DNA of 28,602 bases from Funneliformis mosseae (taxonomy: Eukaryota; Glomeromycota; Glomeromycetes; Glomerales; Glomeraceae), in the NCBI GenBank assembly GCA_910592005.1, contig CAJVPP010000629.1, positions 1 through 28,602 on the forward strand. The letters run 5' to 3'. Shown here piece after piece: positions 11,516 through 21,604 of this stretch. The position numbers were made by a program, and so were the translations under genes. The notes under the pieces are model-generated. The model did no database searches, was not told where the DNA came from, and saw only the letters and a list, made by a program, of their open reading frames with translations. Every line of letters starts with the position of its first letter. Within the stretch, counting starts at the first letter, position 1.

Positions 11516-13762
11516 AGTATATTGTTAATTGTAGAAATAATTACTTATTTTTTTTTTATTCATTATTTTCATAACTTTATTTTTTTTAAAAATATTCTTT
11601 TGAAAGATAATGTCTATTTATAATAGATTTTGACTTTCATTTAACTGAAAAGTTATAAAATTATAAAATATAATATTTTCATTCTCTCTAAAAATACTAG
11701 GATATTTATTAATATAAGTGTTTATGAATATTATTTTTACATATTACTATATCTGCTAAAAGTTCTAACTTAATTTATAAAACAAATATAAAATGTAAAA
11801 CTTTGATTATTGATTAAAATTTAATCTTATGAAAATAACGTGATTCTGTGATTTCTATTATAAAAATTTGAAATTTTAAATTTTATGTTATTATATGATG
11901 ATTAAAATGAATATTGTAGTTAGATGCATTTAAGAAAAATTCTACAGTATTCTATAAATTATTGTTTTTTGATATTAAGTTATTGAAATAAATAGGAGAT
12001 TTACTTCAATTCATTCTAATTTACTTTTGGATAAAAGTTTCTTGTTTTTCATCAAAGTTGACAAATTCTTTCAGTTTTTTTGATTCTGAAACATCATGGA
12101 AGGTCAAAGCTATTATATCACTTCTTCTCTTTAATTAAGTAATTCTTTACTATATATTATTTTTCTCTTTTTTTCTTATAATTTATTTAATCTCTTTTTT
12201 AAACTACTTCAAATTTTTTTTAACCTTTCTTTTATAATATTAAAATCACTTATTTAAGGTCTAACCTAATCAATTATATTATAGGAGTTTATTTAGTATA
12301 TAGTTTACTAATATAAAGATTTGATTTTAAGCTAACTTAACTAGGTTACATTTGAATTTCTATCAAATTTGCTCACTTTAACTATAGTAATTGACATTCA
12401 CTATTTTTACATAATTATTAGTCATATCATTTTATAAGATTTATCTACTTAGATCTAAATGGTAAATTCTAATATATAGTGCCTTTATATAACTTAATAG
12501 ATCAGGAAATCTCTTACAAAATGATAGATTGATACTGTAATATACAATGCAGATTTTGATTTTTTGGATAATTATTATTTGTAAAATTAAATTTTTATTG
12601 GCTAACAAAGTATAATGAGATATGAAAATTTACTAAGCACTTAAAATTAAAAAATTGATAAAAAAAGTTCTTTCAAATTAAACTTTTTATTTTATTAATT
12701 AAATTTTTATGAAATAGGTAAATATATATATCATAATAAAATACATATGATATCTGTCAATAGTAAAATTTATATTTATATTATATATTTAATATAATAT
12801 TTTTATATATTAATACAAGATTTAAGTCATAATAAACCATTGAATTTTTTAGTTGTAATCTGTTATATTTCATTAATTTAATTTGTTTATTGTATTAAAA
12901 TATTTTCTCTAATTGGTTTTAATTATTTGCATTTATACATGTGGAGATTGAACCAATAAAGTCACAAGTCACGTGAAATGCTAATCTTTTTAAAATTTTA
13001 TTCAATCGTTACAAATATGAATGTAATTAGTATGAAATTTTGAGAATATATATTTATTAATACGAAGAACAAGTTTAATTAATAAATGAAAATCGATTAC
13101 TATTAAAAAATTTTATGTTTAATTAAAACTGAGTACTTGTATTAATACATGAAAAAGTTATATAAATACTGAATATAAAATATGTTACCTATTGGATATT
13201 TATAAAAATTTTAATATATGTGTATTTCGTTAAGTTGCACAACTTAACTTATTGCATCAAAGATAATTTAATTAATAAAATAAAAAGTTTAATTTAAATA
13301 ACTTCTATCGTCGATTTTCTAATTTTTAAGTGCCCAGTGACATTTGATATCCACTGTATGTGACAGAAAAATGATTATCAAAATAGCATGATCAACCGAT
13401 ATAAAAAATTCATTTTTTTGTACCATAGATTTTTAAATTCGGTAATTGAGTCAGCGAGCCGATTTTTCCGGAGTAAATAATTTATCAAAGTAACCTTTAT
13501 TTTATTTTTATTATTAATTATGGCCACTTTTGTAAGTAATTATTCAGTATTAATCATACGTTGATAAGGAATCTATTGTTAAAATTTATTAATTGCTAAA
13601 AAAATTAGCTGGTTCTATTAATGATAAATAATCAATTTTGGATATTTAAGTTTTTTATTATAAATTTTTTTCGTTATACTGTACTGTAAAATATATTTAC
13701 AAACGGTATAAAATGGATTTTCATCGAGACGTGATCTAAACGTAAGAAATTATTAAAGAATG
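11516..13762. other. AT-rich stretch grading into the gene island
   Basis: No intact gene. Around 12110-11990 (minus) a reading with FHDVSESKKLKEFVNF and DEKQETFIQK looks coding-like and ends in stops; I do not recognise it. A CACGTG box lies at 12970-12975 next to CCAAT and ATAAAG. From about 12.93 kb rightward the sequence becomes visibly less AT-biased, and CpG dinucleotides reappear (13300-13500, 13730). 13550-13762 is the 3' side of the acetyltransferase gene. Confidence 0.45.
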
Positions 13763-14895
13763 CTAACACCAAGCATAATTTTCATTTAAGATCCACTCCA
13801 CATCATCATTAAATCCTTTGTCATTATTATACCAGGCTAATGATGGAAGAGATTTTGTTCTTTCAACTAATTCACCTCCTTCAATAATTGTGGTATCAGT
13901 AAATAATTTTAAATTTGGATTCCAAACTGTAATCTTTTTAAAATTACAATAACTAGCATATAATTTTGCTCGTTTAATTAACGATTTAGTTACATTAGTA
14001 TTTAAAGATCGAAATCTCAATATTTGAAGAATCTCTTCTTGGAAATTATAGGTCCAAATAACAAATCCAATAATTTGATCATCACCATTTGCTAATTTAA
14101 CGCCCCAAATTTTAGGCTCTCTCAATTTTTTGACTTTTGCATAAAAATTACTTCTCGCGAATAACCATTCAAAACATTCAAATGTTGGCAATACGACAGC
14201 TCCATGTTTAGCAGAGCTAACACCAATTTCATTTTCTATTAAAGAACAATCATATTTAGTTAAATCTTCAACATCTGTCCAAGATAATGGTATTGCATTA
14301 GCAATATCGGAGGTAATATCATTCAAATTCTCATTCTCAATATTAAATTGGATTTCTTTGTGCCCAAAAACTTTCCAACCAAGTCGGCTATAAAATTCTG
14401 TTCCAATATCACTATACAAAAAGCTAAACCCAACTCCTTGGAAATTTTCTTTTAATTTTTTTCCCAACATTTCCATCATATAAGATGCGTATCCATTCTT
14501 CCTATGTTCAGGTGGTGTAAAAACTGAGGCTATACTATAACAATATTGTTTTTGTGAAGGTTGAACGAGCGCTGGACGTATAAATGTTTCACATGATGAA
14601 AGAATGTTCGTTGTTGTCTCGGGCGTTGATCGAGGAACTAGGATCCAAACTGTAAAATTTTTGGATGTAAATGGAAGAGAAGAGAGTAGCCTTTCTCGGG
14701 AGAGATATTCTTCTAAAGTTAGATGTGGTGCACCCCATTCAACAAAAGAATTACGGTTTGTTCTATAAATTTAAACCAAAGTTAGGATAATAGTAATTTT
14801 AAAGCCAACTATTTGTTCGATCGAAATTACATGATTACTTGTTCCGGAGTTGCTTCAATTAATATTAGCTCTGATAAATTATAAGTAGAAACCAT
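13763..14895 (-). CDS. LYC1: LYC1-type lysine N-acetyltransferase (GNAT fold)
   Basis: LYC1 proteins transfer acetyl from acetyl-CoA to lysine (N6) in yeasts and are broadly conserved GNAT enzymes in fungi. Two exons: 14895-14831 and 14762-13763, with a 68-nt GT-AG intron; the joined frame is 354 codons plus TAG. The N-terminus carries the family-like ATPEQ and NSFVEWG (residues 15-32). The acetyl-CoA loop is at 103-115, with FTPPEHRKNGYAS matching the R/Q-x-x-G-x-G/A pattern. YSRLGWKVF follows, the usual beta-strand after the loop. A longer C-terminal domain after about residue 150 (IWGVKL, IIGFVIWTY) matches the LYC1 C-terminal region. I chose the ATG at 14895 because exon 1 opens there, directly after a short divergent promoter, and splices in frame. 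No stops or frameshifts; base composition is less AT-biased than DNA to the left. Starting at the Met of 14479 would remove the acetyl-CoA loop, so that start is rejected. Substrate in this organism is unknown. Confidence 0.88.
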
Positions 14896-15027
14896 GACGC
14901 TTCATTTATAATAAAAATTTTACATCAGCTTAATAATTCGAGATAATAAATCATGTGATTTTAATCATGATTTATCGTTATAAATTCATTTTTGTAAATT
15001 TTTTTTTTTGATAATAAATTTGACAAA
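14896..15027. promoter_or_regulatory. 132-bp divergent promoter of LYC1-like gene and NMD3
   Basis: Only 132 bases separate the two start codons. The centre holds a 9-base inverted repeat, TAAATCATG (14947-14955) and CATGATTTA (14966-14974), with TCATGTGA inside it. T-rich and A-rich runs lie next to each start. Both 5' UTRs and core promoters must be within this space, so shared regulation is likely, though that is inferred. Confidence 0.7.
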
Positions 15028-16964
15028 ATGCAATATAATCCCGTCATTATTGAACAACTTATGTAAATTATTGTAAATTTTTTATATTACTTCATTGGAT
15101 TTATACTGATCAAGTTTTATTTTACATTTTAGTCTTTGTTGCCAATGTGGAATAGCAATTGCTCCCAACCCTTCGAATATGTGCATTAATTGCATTCGTA
15201 ATGAAGTTGACATTACCGAAGGGATTCCAAAACATGCTACTCTACAATACTGTCGAAATTGCGAAAGATACTTGCAACCACCAAATATTTGGGTTTTAGC
15301 AGCATTAGAAAGTCGTGAATTATTGGCGTTATGTCTCAAAAAATTAAAAGGTTTAAATAAAGTACGATTGATTGATGCTGGCTTTATTTGGACTGAGCCT
15401 CATTCAAAAAGGATTAAAGTTAAATTAACAATTCAAAAAGAGGTTTTCTATTGTTTGCTAATTAACTTTTATAATTAATTATTTTGTGATGAAATTAGAA
15501 TTTTTATTTTTATTTTTTTTTGATTTAGGTTTTTGCATCAACAATTCTACAACAAATTTTCGAAGTAGAATTCGTTGTTAACTACCAACAATGTGATGAT
15601 TGCGCACGTATAATGGCAAAGAATATGTGGCAATCGATGGTCCAAGTCAGACAAAAAGTTAATCACAAAAAAACTTTTTTCTTCTTGGAACAACTTATTC
15701 TTAAACATAATGCTCATAAGGAAACTATTAACATCAAAGAGGTCAAGGATGGGATTGATTTTTTTTATTCTAACAGATCTCATGCTATCAAAATGGTAGA
15801 GTTTTTAGGTGCTGTTGTTCCTATTAGGTAAAATAATTCAAGTATTTTAATGAATAGTTATCGAATTATTAAATCCGAATCTTATAACTCTATATTTCAG
15901 GACAAAGAATTCCGAACAACTTATATCAACAGATATTCATAGCAATACGTCAAATTATAAGTTTTCGTATTCCGTTGAGATCGTTCCTGTATGCAAAGAC
16001 GATCTAATCTGTTTACCAATCAAAATTGCGCGTTCATTAGGAAACATAAGGTTTGATGAGTATTCGTAATTCATTATAGTTAATTTTATAGAACTCTAAT
16101 AATAATAATAATAAAATGTTTTGGCAGCCCTTTGGTGATATGTTATCGTGTCGGTAATTCCATTCATGTCATGGATCCGAATACTTTGGCAGGTAACGAT
16201 GATTTGATGATCTAGTAAATTTATTTATTTTTATTTTATTTTCAATAATTTACATGCGATATTTATTTATTAGTTTCAGAAGTTGCAACTTCGACATATT
16301 GGAGAAATCCATTCATATCTTTATCAACAACGAAGAATTTGGTAGAATATTATATTCTAGACGTTGAACCATTAGGGCCGAAGCGTGGCAAAGTAAATAA
16401 ATATTAATTTCAATATTAATTGTAATATAATAATTGATATTTTGTTTTACTCGATAGTATATTCTTGCAGATATCCAAGTAGCGCGGTCATCGGATTTTG
16501 GAAAAAACGACAAAACATTTTTTGCACGTTCTCATCTCGGTGGAATTCTTAACGCTGGAGACACCGCTTTAGGATATGATCTTACATCCTCCAATTTTAA
16601 TGATAACGCTTTCGATACACTCAATAGAAATTCTCTTCCTGACGTCGTATTAGTCAAAAAATCTTACCCGCAAAAACGCAGGAAAAATAAGCCTCGAAAA
16701 TGGAAGTTAAAGTCAATATCAAAAGAACAAGAGGAAATGGCATCTAGAAAACAAGATGCAAATAAAATGGAAGAAGATTATGAGTCGTTTTTGCAAGATT
16801 TGGAGGAAGATCCAGAACTAAGACAAAATGTTAATCTATATAAGACCAGTCCTTCAATGGATATAGATACAACAGCCGAAGAAAGTACAGCAGAAGAGGA
16901 AGATTTTCCTGAAGTAAAATTAGAAGAGTTGTTAGAAGATCTTACGCTTGAAGATAGTACTTAA
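15028..16964 (+). CDS. NMD3: 60S ribosomal export adaptor NMD3
   Basis: NMD3 binds the joining face of late pre-60S subunits and carries the nuclear export signal recognised by Crm1. Seven exons: 15028-15062, 15133-15442, 15529-15827, 15901-16050, 16128-16192, 16274-16392 and 16458-16964; introns are 65-86 nt, all GT-AG. The joined frame is 494 codons plus stop, near the 500-520 usual for the family. Zinc-binding Cys pairs are visible: CCQC at 14-17, CINC at 29-32, CRNC at 52-55 and CDDC at 137-140. ITEGIP (39-44), RNCERYLQPP (53-62) and IWTEPHSKR are strongly conserved family blocks. A basic cluster around 398-414 (QKRRKNKPRKWK) should be the nuclear import signal, and the acidic leucine-rich tail LEELLEDLTLED near 480-492 the export signal. 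The start ATG is the first in the transcript and splices in frame into the first zinc pair. Exon 6 could also start at 16280, two codons shorter. Divergent with the LYC1-like gene. Confidence 0.96.
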
Positions 16965-17212
16965 TAATGATATAGTTTTTTCCAAAGAAATTAATTACAA
17001 TAGTTCAATTTGAGTGATTATGAACAAAATAATGCTCATTTTGCTATGTGTATTGTTTTTTATGTAGTTTTGATCGAACTGAAGATAAAAATCCGTGTTG
17101 TTTGTATAATAAAAATGCAATATCACGTTTTAAATATTTAAGCTGTAAATGCAAATTTTTTCCGTTTCACGTGAACTCAAATAATATGTCATCCGTGTAT
17201 TCCAAGCAATGT
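16965..17212 (+). terminator. NMD3 3' flank with candidate poly(A) signal
   Basis: AATAAA occurs at 17108-17113, about 145 bases after the NMD3 stop, and is the best poly(A) signal candidate. A CACGTG box follows at 17168-17173. A 61-codon frame at 17048-17233 has no family resemblance and I do not call it a gene. Confidence 0.45.
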
Positions 17213-17300
17213 TGGCCAACTGGACCAAATTGAACTAACTGGATTTATAAAACTAGACCATTGGACTTATAATTCCAGTAACTGGACTTATAAAGTTGGT
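17213..17300 (+). repeat. Imperfect ACTGGACTTATAAA repeats
   Basis: ACTGGATTTATAAA, TTGGACTTATAA and ACTGGACTTATAAA recur at roughly 25-35 base spacing, preceded by the palindrome GTTGGCCAAC. Short degenerate tandem array, function unknown. Confidence 0.5.
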
Positions 17301-17414
17301 TAACACCGATTTCAAGTTATATAATGTCGGCTAAATATCATGTGGTATGAAAAACTGATTGTATATCTGAGCATCCTTAGAATTGCCCAAATTTTTGATC
17401 CCAAAAGTGTATAT

Positions 17415-17945
17415 TTGAAATGATAGGAATTATCATTTCAAACAAACAATATAAAAATTGTTCATTTGGAATGATAATACATTTTTCTAAAAGAATGATA
17501 AAAATCATTCATTTGGAATGATAATACTTTATTCTAAAAGAAGAATATAAAAAATCATTCATTTAAAGAGATAATATATCATTCTAAATAAATGATAAAG
17601 AATCATTTAATTGAAATGATTAAATTATCATTTCAATAAATAATAAAAATCATTCAATTGGAATAATAAATATATCATTTCAAAAGAATGATTATTCTAA
17701 ACAAATGATAAGAAAATCATTTATTTTGAATAATTGAAATTATCTTTCAAATGAATAATAAAAAAATCACTCAATTAGAATGATAATATATTATTTCAAA
17801 TGAACAATATAAAAAATTATTTATTTGAAATAATTGAAATTATCATTCTAAATGAATGATAAGAAAATTGTTTGTTTAAAATAATAATACATCATTCTAA
17901 ACAAATGATATAATTCGTTCATTAAAATAATAATGTATTATTTCA
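17415..17945 (+). repeat. About 49-bp degenerate satellite, ~11 units
   Basis: A unit of the type CATTTGGAATGATAATAC, then ATTCTAAA, then AATGATAAAAATCATT repeats about eleven times. Unit starts near 17463, 17510, 17560, 17605, 17651, 17718, 17768, 17819, 17870 and 17918 give spacings of 45-51 bases with one longer unit. Because AATGAT and ATCATT occur in the same unit, each unit can form a small hairpin and the whole array is nearly strand-symmetric. It fills the space between the NMD3 3' end and the pogo element. Confidence 0.75.
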
Positions 17946-18123
17946 CTGATCAAAATCAAAAAAATCAGATATGTGAAAAATCAGTCTAAAATTGATCTAA
18001 AATTAGCAAATTATTAAAAATTAACCTAATTGATTGACATACATCAGAAAATAACTAAAAATCAGCCAAAATTTAACTTATCTTTTTTATTGCTAATTAG
18101 CATACTTATTGCTGATTGGTATA
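17946..18123. other. Spacer between satellite and transposon
   Basis: AT-rich, with several AAAATCAG and AAAATTAG strings, ending in GCTGATTGGTATA where the TA at 18122-18123 is the transposon target site. No gene seen. Confidence 0.5.
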
Positions 18124-18151
18124 CAGTCGAAGTGATCTATAATGAATCTCT
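18124..18151 (+). repeat. Left terminal inverted repeat of pogo element
   Basis: Starts CAGTCGAAGTGATCTATAAT immediately after the TA target site. It matches the right terminus in 25 of 28 positions; the three mismatches are A/G, T/C and C/T. Confidence 0.9.
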
Positions 18152-20496
18152 ATTTTCAGAGATCACAATTCGTTATAATAAAAGAATTCAGTAACGTTTC
18201 ACCGAATTTTTTAAGTTTATTCGTTTATGGTTGTATCAAATATCATATACAAATTCGATATATTATTTATAATATGATTGTCATTTTTATTATATATTCG
18301 AGAGGTTTAATAACAAAATTGGTAAAAAAAAAATAATCCTTCCTGCTATAAAACTTTACAAACTTCTATTTGTCAAATCCATTTCTACAAAGAGTCTAAG
18401 GTAACTTGTTGCTTGAAACAAAATTTTTCTCGTTCTATAACCTTTCACAATTTTTTTATTGCCTGAATTTGGTCTTTTTGAAATTGAATTTTTTCAGCTT
18501 TTTGTTCAATATACATAATTATTTTTTCAAGTGCTGCTAATGCTTCATAATTGCCAATGATGGGAACTTCAACTTTTTCTTCAATATCTTCTTCTGGCTC
18601 TCTTAGAAATTTTAAAATTTCTTTATCAGTTGTCATTTGATGAATATTTTCTTCTTTTTCATATTGAAGATATTCTTCCGCAGAGATTGGATCTTTGTAT
18701 ATATCTTTAGCTAATTGGTCAATAAGATCCTATATTTTTATTAATGTTATCAATATCATCATTAGTAAAAGAACTTTCATCATCAATTTCAATATCTTCA
18801 TTATCATGTGGAAGAATATCTATCTTTTTCCAACAATTTACAATTGTTTCTGATTAAACAGAGTCCCATGCTTTTGCTACATATTTAATTGCCTTTTTAA
18901 TAGTAATTTCAGACATAAGTTGACCAGTTTCCAAATTATTATCAAATTCTTTAATACGATTTTTTAAAAAAAGTTTTCGATACTGCGCCTATATAATAAA
19001 TATACAGGTATATATTAATTTAATATTAATTTTTATTTTATCTTATAATATGAATTTATTAACGTATATTTACTTTAAAACTTCCAATTATTCTAACATC
19101 ACATGGCTGAAGATGTGCTGTTGTATTAGAAGACAATTTATAAAGCTGAATATTGGTAAGAGTAGTATCTTCATGTAAAATATGAGTAGATGCACCATTA
19201 TAGAATAAAATTATATGTCGATTTTGAAGTCGTAAGCATGCATCAAAATTTTTTAACCAATTATTCCAGACACTAACTTGCATATAAGCTGTTTTGTTCC
19301 AATAATAGTGTACTGGAAGAGATGATTTTACAACATTTTTTAAAGCACGTGGATTTTGGCTTTTTCTAATAAAAACTGCTTTAAGTTTCTCAGTTCCAGA
19401 AGCATTACAGCATAGCATAACAGTAACACGTTCTTTAGATTGCTTTTTTCCTGCAACTAAGGTAAATATTATTTAGTTTATTAGTTTATTTATAATTATT
19501 TATAATAAATTATATTAATCAAATATATTTTTAATTTTTTATCTGGTCTAGTTGATAATGTACGATTTGGTTTCATTTCCAGTAAAGTCCAGTTTCATTT
19601 GTATTAAAAATATCATCTGGTGAATAACCTACAAGAATACTTTGAAGATTTTTACATATATCATCCAAAGCTTCTAAAGAAGCACTTGCTGATTCTTTAT
19701 GTTTTAGGTAATATTCAAGCTTATGACATTTTTTGAAACCTATTACCTATCCTTCTGATCCTTTAAAATCTGGTTTATTTAACAATATTGCAAAATAATG
19801 TGCTTTTTGTGCCAATAATTCACCATTAATGGTAATATTATTTTCTATTACTTTTTCAACTCAGAAGCTTAAAGCCTCTTCAATTTGTGGAAATTTTACT
19901 TTAACTTATTTTTTAAGTGAAGCTTCATAAGATTCTGGTTTTAATTCTAACCATTTTTTCTTCTCTTTTAAAATGTCACATATCATTCCTTCTGATACAT
20001 CATATTCTTTAGCAAGTTCTTTATTTTTAGGTTTTGGCTTTTGTAAACTTTTTAAGCAAATTTCCTTTTTCTGAATACAAGTAAGAGAAGCCTTAGTTCT
20101 TTTTATTTCAGGAGTATTTTTGTCTTTTGGCATTTTTGAATAAAACGTTTATCAAAAAAATTTACGATGCAAGAATCATGATCGGTTTGATTTAATAATG
20201 TAAAAACAATGTAAAATTTCCTTTAATAGTTATCGTAGAAATACATTTACTACTAAAAAAAAATTCGTTATAACCCTTAAAATTTTGACAAAAAATTCGA
20301 TATCGAAAAAATTCGTTTAATCAAGTATCATTTTACTATACTTTACTATAATCCGTATTACATCACTGATTCGTTATATGTTATAGTAAAATTTATTAGA
20401 AAATTCGGTTTATTTAATTATATAACTATATATAATTTTGGTACCACTCATGTGATTCGCAATACCATGAAATTCGGAATACAGAAATTCGTTATA
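18138..20496. promoter_or_regulatory. Subterminal ATTCGTTATA boxes, likely transposase binding sites
   Basis: ATTCGTTATA occurs exactly at 18168-18177, 20263-20272, 20369-20378 and 20487-20496, and as the inverted variant TATAATGAAT at 18138-18147. All lie within the noncoding ends of the transposon. Repeated subterminal motifs shared with the TIR are a usual binding target for pogo-type helix-turn-helix domains; the binding itself is inferred. Confidence 0.6.
18445..20133 (-). pseudogene. Broken pogo/Tigger transposase (CENP-B-like)
   Basis: Opens at 20133 with a psq-type helix-turn-helix (residues about 10-60, with KNKELAKEYDVSEGMICDIL). A CENP-B-type second domain follows (IEEALSF, EKVIENNITINGELL), then the DDE domain (SPDDIFNTNETGLYWK; VTVMLCCNASGTEKLK; HIILFYNGASTH; SNTTAHLQPCDVRIIGSFK) and an acidic tail ending near 18445. 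Lesions: stop at 19908-19906; two stops where Trp is expected, TGA at 19863-19861 and TAG at 19749-19747; a one-base frameshift after GLYWK near 19575; a stop in DSV-stop-SETIVNCW near 18855; and a frameshift near 18735. The first catalytic Asp (DET) is Asn and the second (DN) is Tyr; only the third (QPCD) remains. A GT-AG intron of 85 nt (19073-18989) joins GSFK to AQYRK in frame. An 85-base AT-rich insert before LVAGKKQ may be another intron with a lost donor. It cannot be active. Confidence 0.88.
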
Positions 20497-20510
20497 GACC
20501 ACTTCGACTG
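20483..20510 (-). repeat. Right terminal inverted repeat of pogo element
   Basis: Reverse complement begins CAGTCGAAGTGGTCTATAAC, followed outside by the TA duplication. It retains the CpG-containing form AACGAAT where the left end has AATGAAT. Confidence 0.9.
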
Positions 20511-20529
20511 TACTAAAATTTCTTCAATT

Positions 20530-21215
20530 AGCCCCAGATCCAAGATTCAAGGATCCACAAAATTTTTTTTTTTTTTTTTTTTAGATTAAAAAATTAACAA
20601 AAATTTTCCACTACCCCTTCAAGGATTAGGAAGGTCTACAAATGCAAGTGGTGTATAATTATTGTTTTTTTTTTTTTTTAACAATAATTAATAAATTACC
20701 TTCATAACTTTCCCCCGATTCGACTTCAAGATTTCAAAAGTTCCGGACGGTCCTATAAAGGTAAGTTTAGAGATAGTTTTTTGAAAATCAAAATATTAAA
20801 CTAACAAATTTATCCATTAGAGCTTACCTACGATCAGATTCCAACCCAAAGCTTCAAGGATCTGGAACGTTTTAAAAGGTAAGTGCGTTTTTTTTAATTA
20901 TTATAAATAAAAAAAAATAATATAATATTCCACTCCATTAAGACTTATCTCCAATCATAATTTCCGGATCCGTAAGTAGTGTGAATTTTTTTTTTTAAAA
21001 AAAATATATATATATAGAATTTATTAACGAATTTATACAATTATACTTGCCTTCGATCGGTTCCAGTGTTTCAAAGTTCCAGACCGTCCTATCAACGTAA
21101 ATTTAGTATTAGATAATTTTATTTCAAATAAAAAAAAATTTAACTAATGAATGACTTTACCTGTGATGCAAGGTTTCAAGGTTCAGGACTTTCAGTTTGA
21201 CGTTCTAAAAAATAA
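20530..21215 (+). repeat. Tandem modules bounded by CTTACCT and AGGTAAG
   Basis: About seven degenerate units spaced 72-128 bases apart have a GC-richer core around TTCAAGGTTCCGGACC (cores near 20546, 20618, 20725, 20853, 20961, 21070, 21175). They are separated by poly-A or poly-T linkers. The best units start with CTTACCT (20823) or CTTGCCT (21048) and end with AGGTAAG (20759, 20878), so each module carries inverted heptamers and a consensus 5' splice-like GTAAG on both strands. No frame is open across the array. It could be a dispersed noncoding repeat or relics of mini-exons. Confidence 0.6.
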
Positions 21216-21604
21216 AGTTACTAAAATGCAATAGCTAGTTCGGAGTAAAAAATCAAAAAAAAATTAAAGATTTTCATCGGATTCATCGGATATCTTATCA
21301 TCAATCCGTAATCCGTCTTTTCGATGGATGGCTATAGAAGTGATAGAAACAAAATTAGCTGTAGAGATTTTTCGTAAATTTAGGAGAAAAGAAATAATAT
21401 GAAGCAGGTACTCGCATTATATGACCTAGGATCCGCGTAATCCCTTTCTTTAAAGCATTTCATAAATTTCGTTTTATATTTATCACTTAGCTGCCTTTTC
21501 TCTTAATAATAAAGTTTCACTCAGATTGGATTTCTAAAGTTTTGTGCTACTATGTATGATTTGGACGATAACTACCAAGAAATAACTTGGATATTCACTG
21601 ATAC
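21216..21604. other. Spacer with unusual GC and CpG content
   Basis: No gene. The strings CATCGGATTCATCGGATA and ATCAATCCGTAATCCG are short direct repeats. CpG dinucleotides are frequent for this genome, in contrast to the first 13 kb. Nothing else is identified. Confidence 0.45.

Larger units (their letters stand above)
18124..20510 (-). mobile_element. pogo/Tigger-type DNA transposon, complete but inactive
   Basis: A 2387-bp element bounded by 28-base terminal inverted repeats and flanked on both sides by TA (18122-18123, 20511-20512), the target duplication of the Tc1/mariner-pogo superfamily. The ends begin CAGTCGAAGTG. It carries one gene on the minus strand, with the order CENP-B/psq-type helix-turn-helix, DDE endonuclease and acidic C-terminal tail, which is the pogo layout. 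All three TIR mismatches are transitions. The coding region is broken, so movement could only be driven by an intact relative elsewhere. Confidence 0.9.

Noticed and set aside
15082..15339. Minus-strand frame opposite NMD3 exon 2
   Set aside because: Antisense shadow of a strongly conserved exon; no independent support. The same holds for 15547-15783 and 16313-16513.
17048..17233. Possible small Cys-rich protein
   Set aside because: Eight Cys in 61 residues is eye-catching, but the frame lies in the NMD3 3' flank and runs into the ACTGGACTTATAAA repeat, with no signal peptide or relatives.
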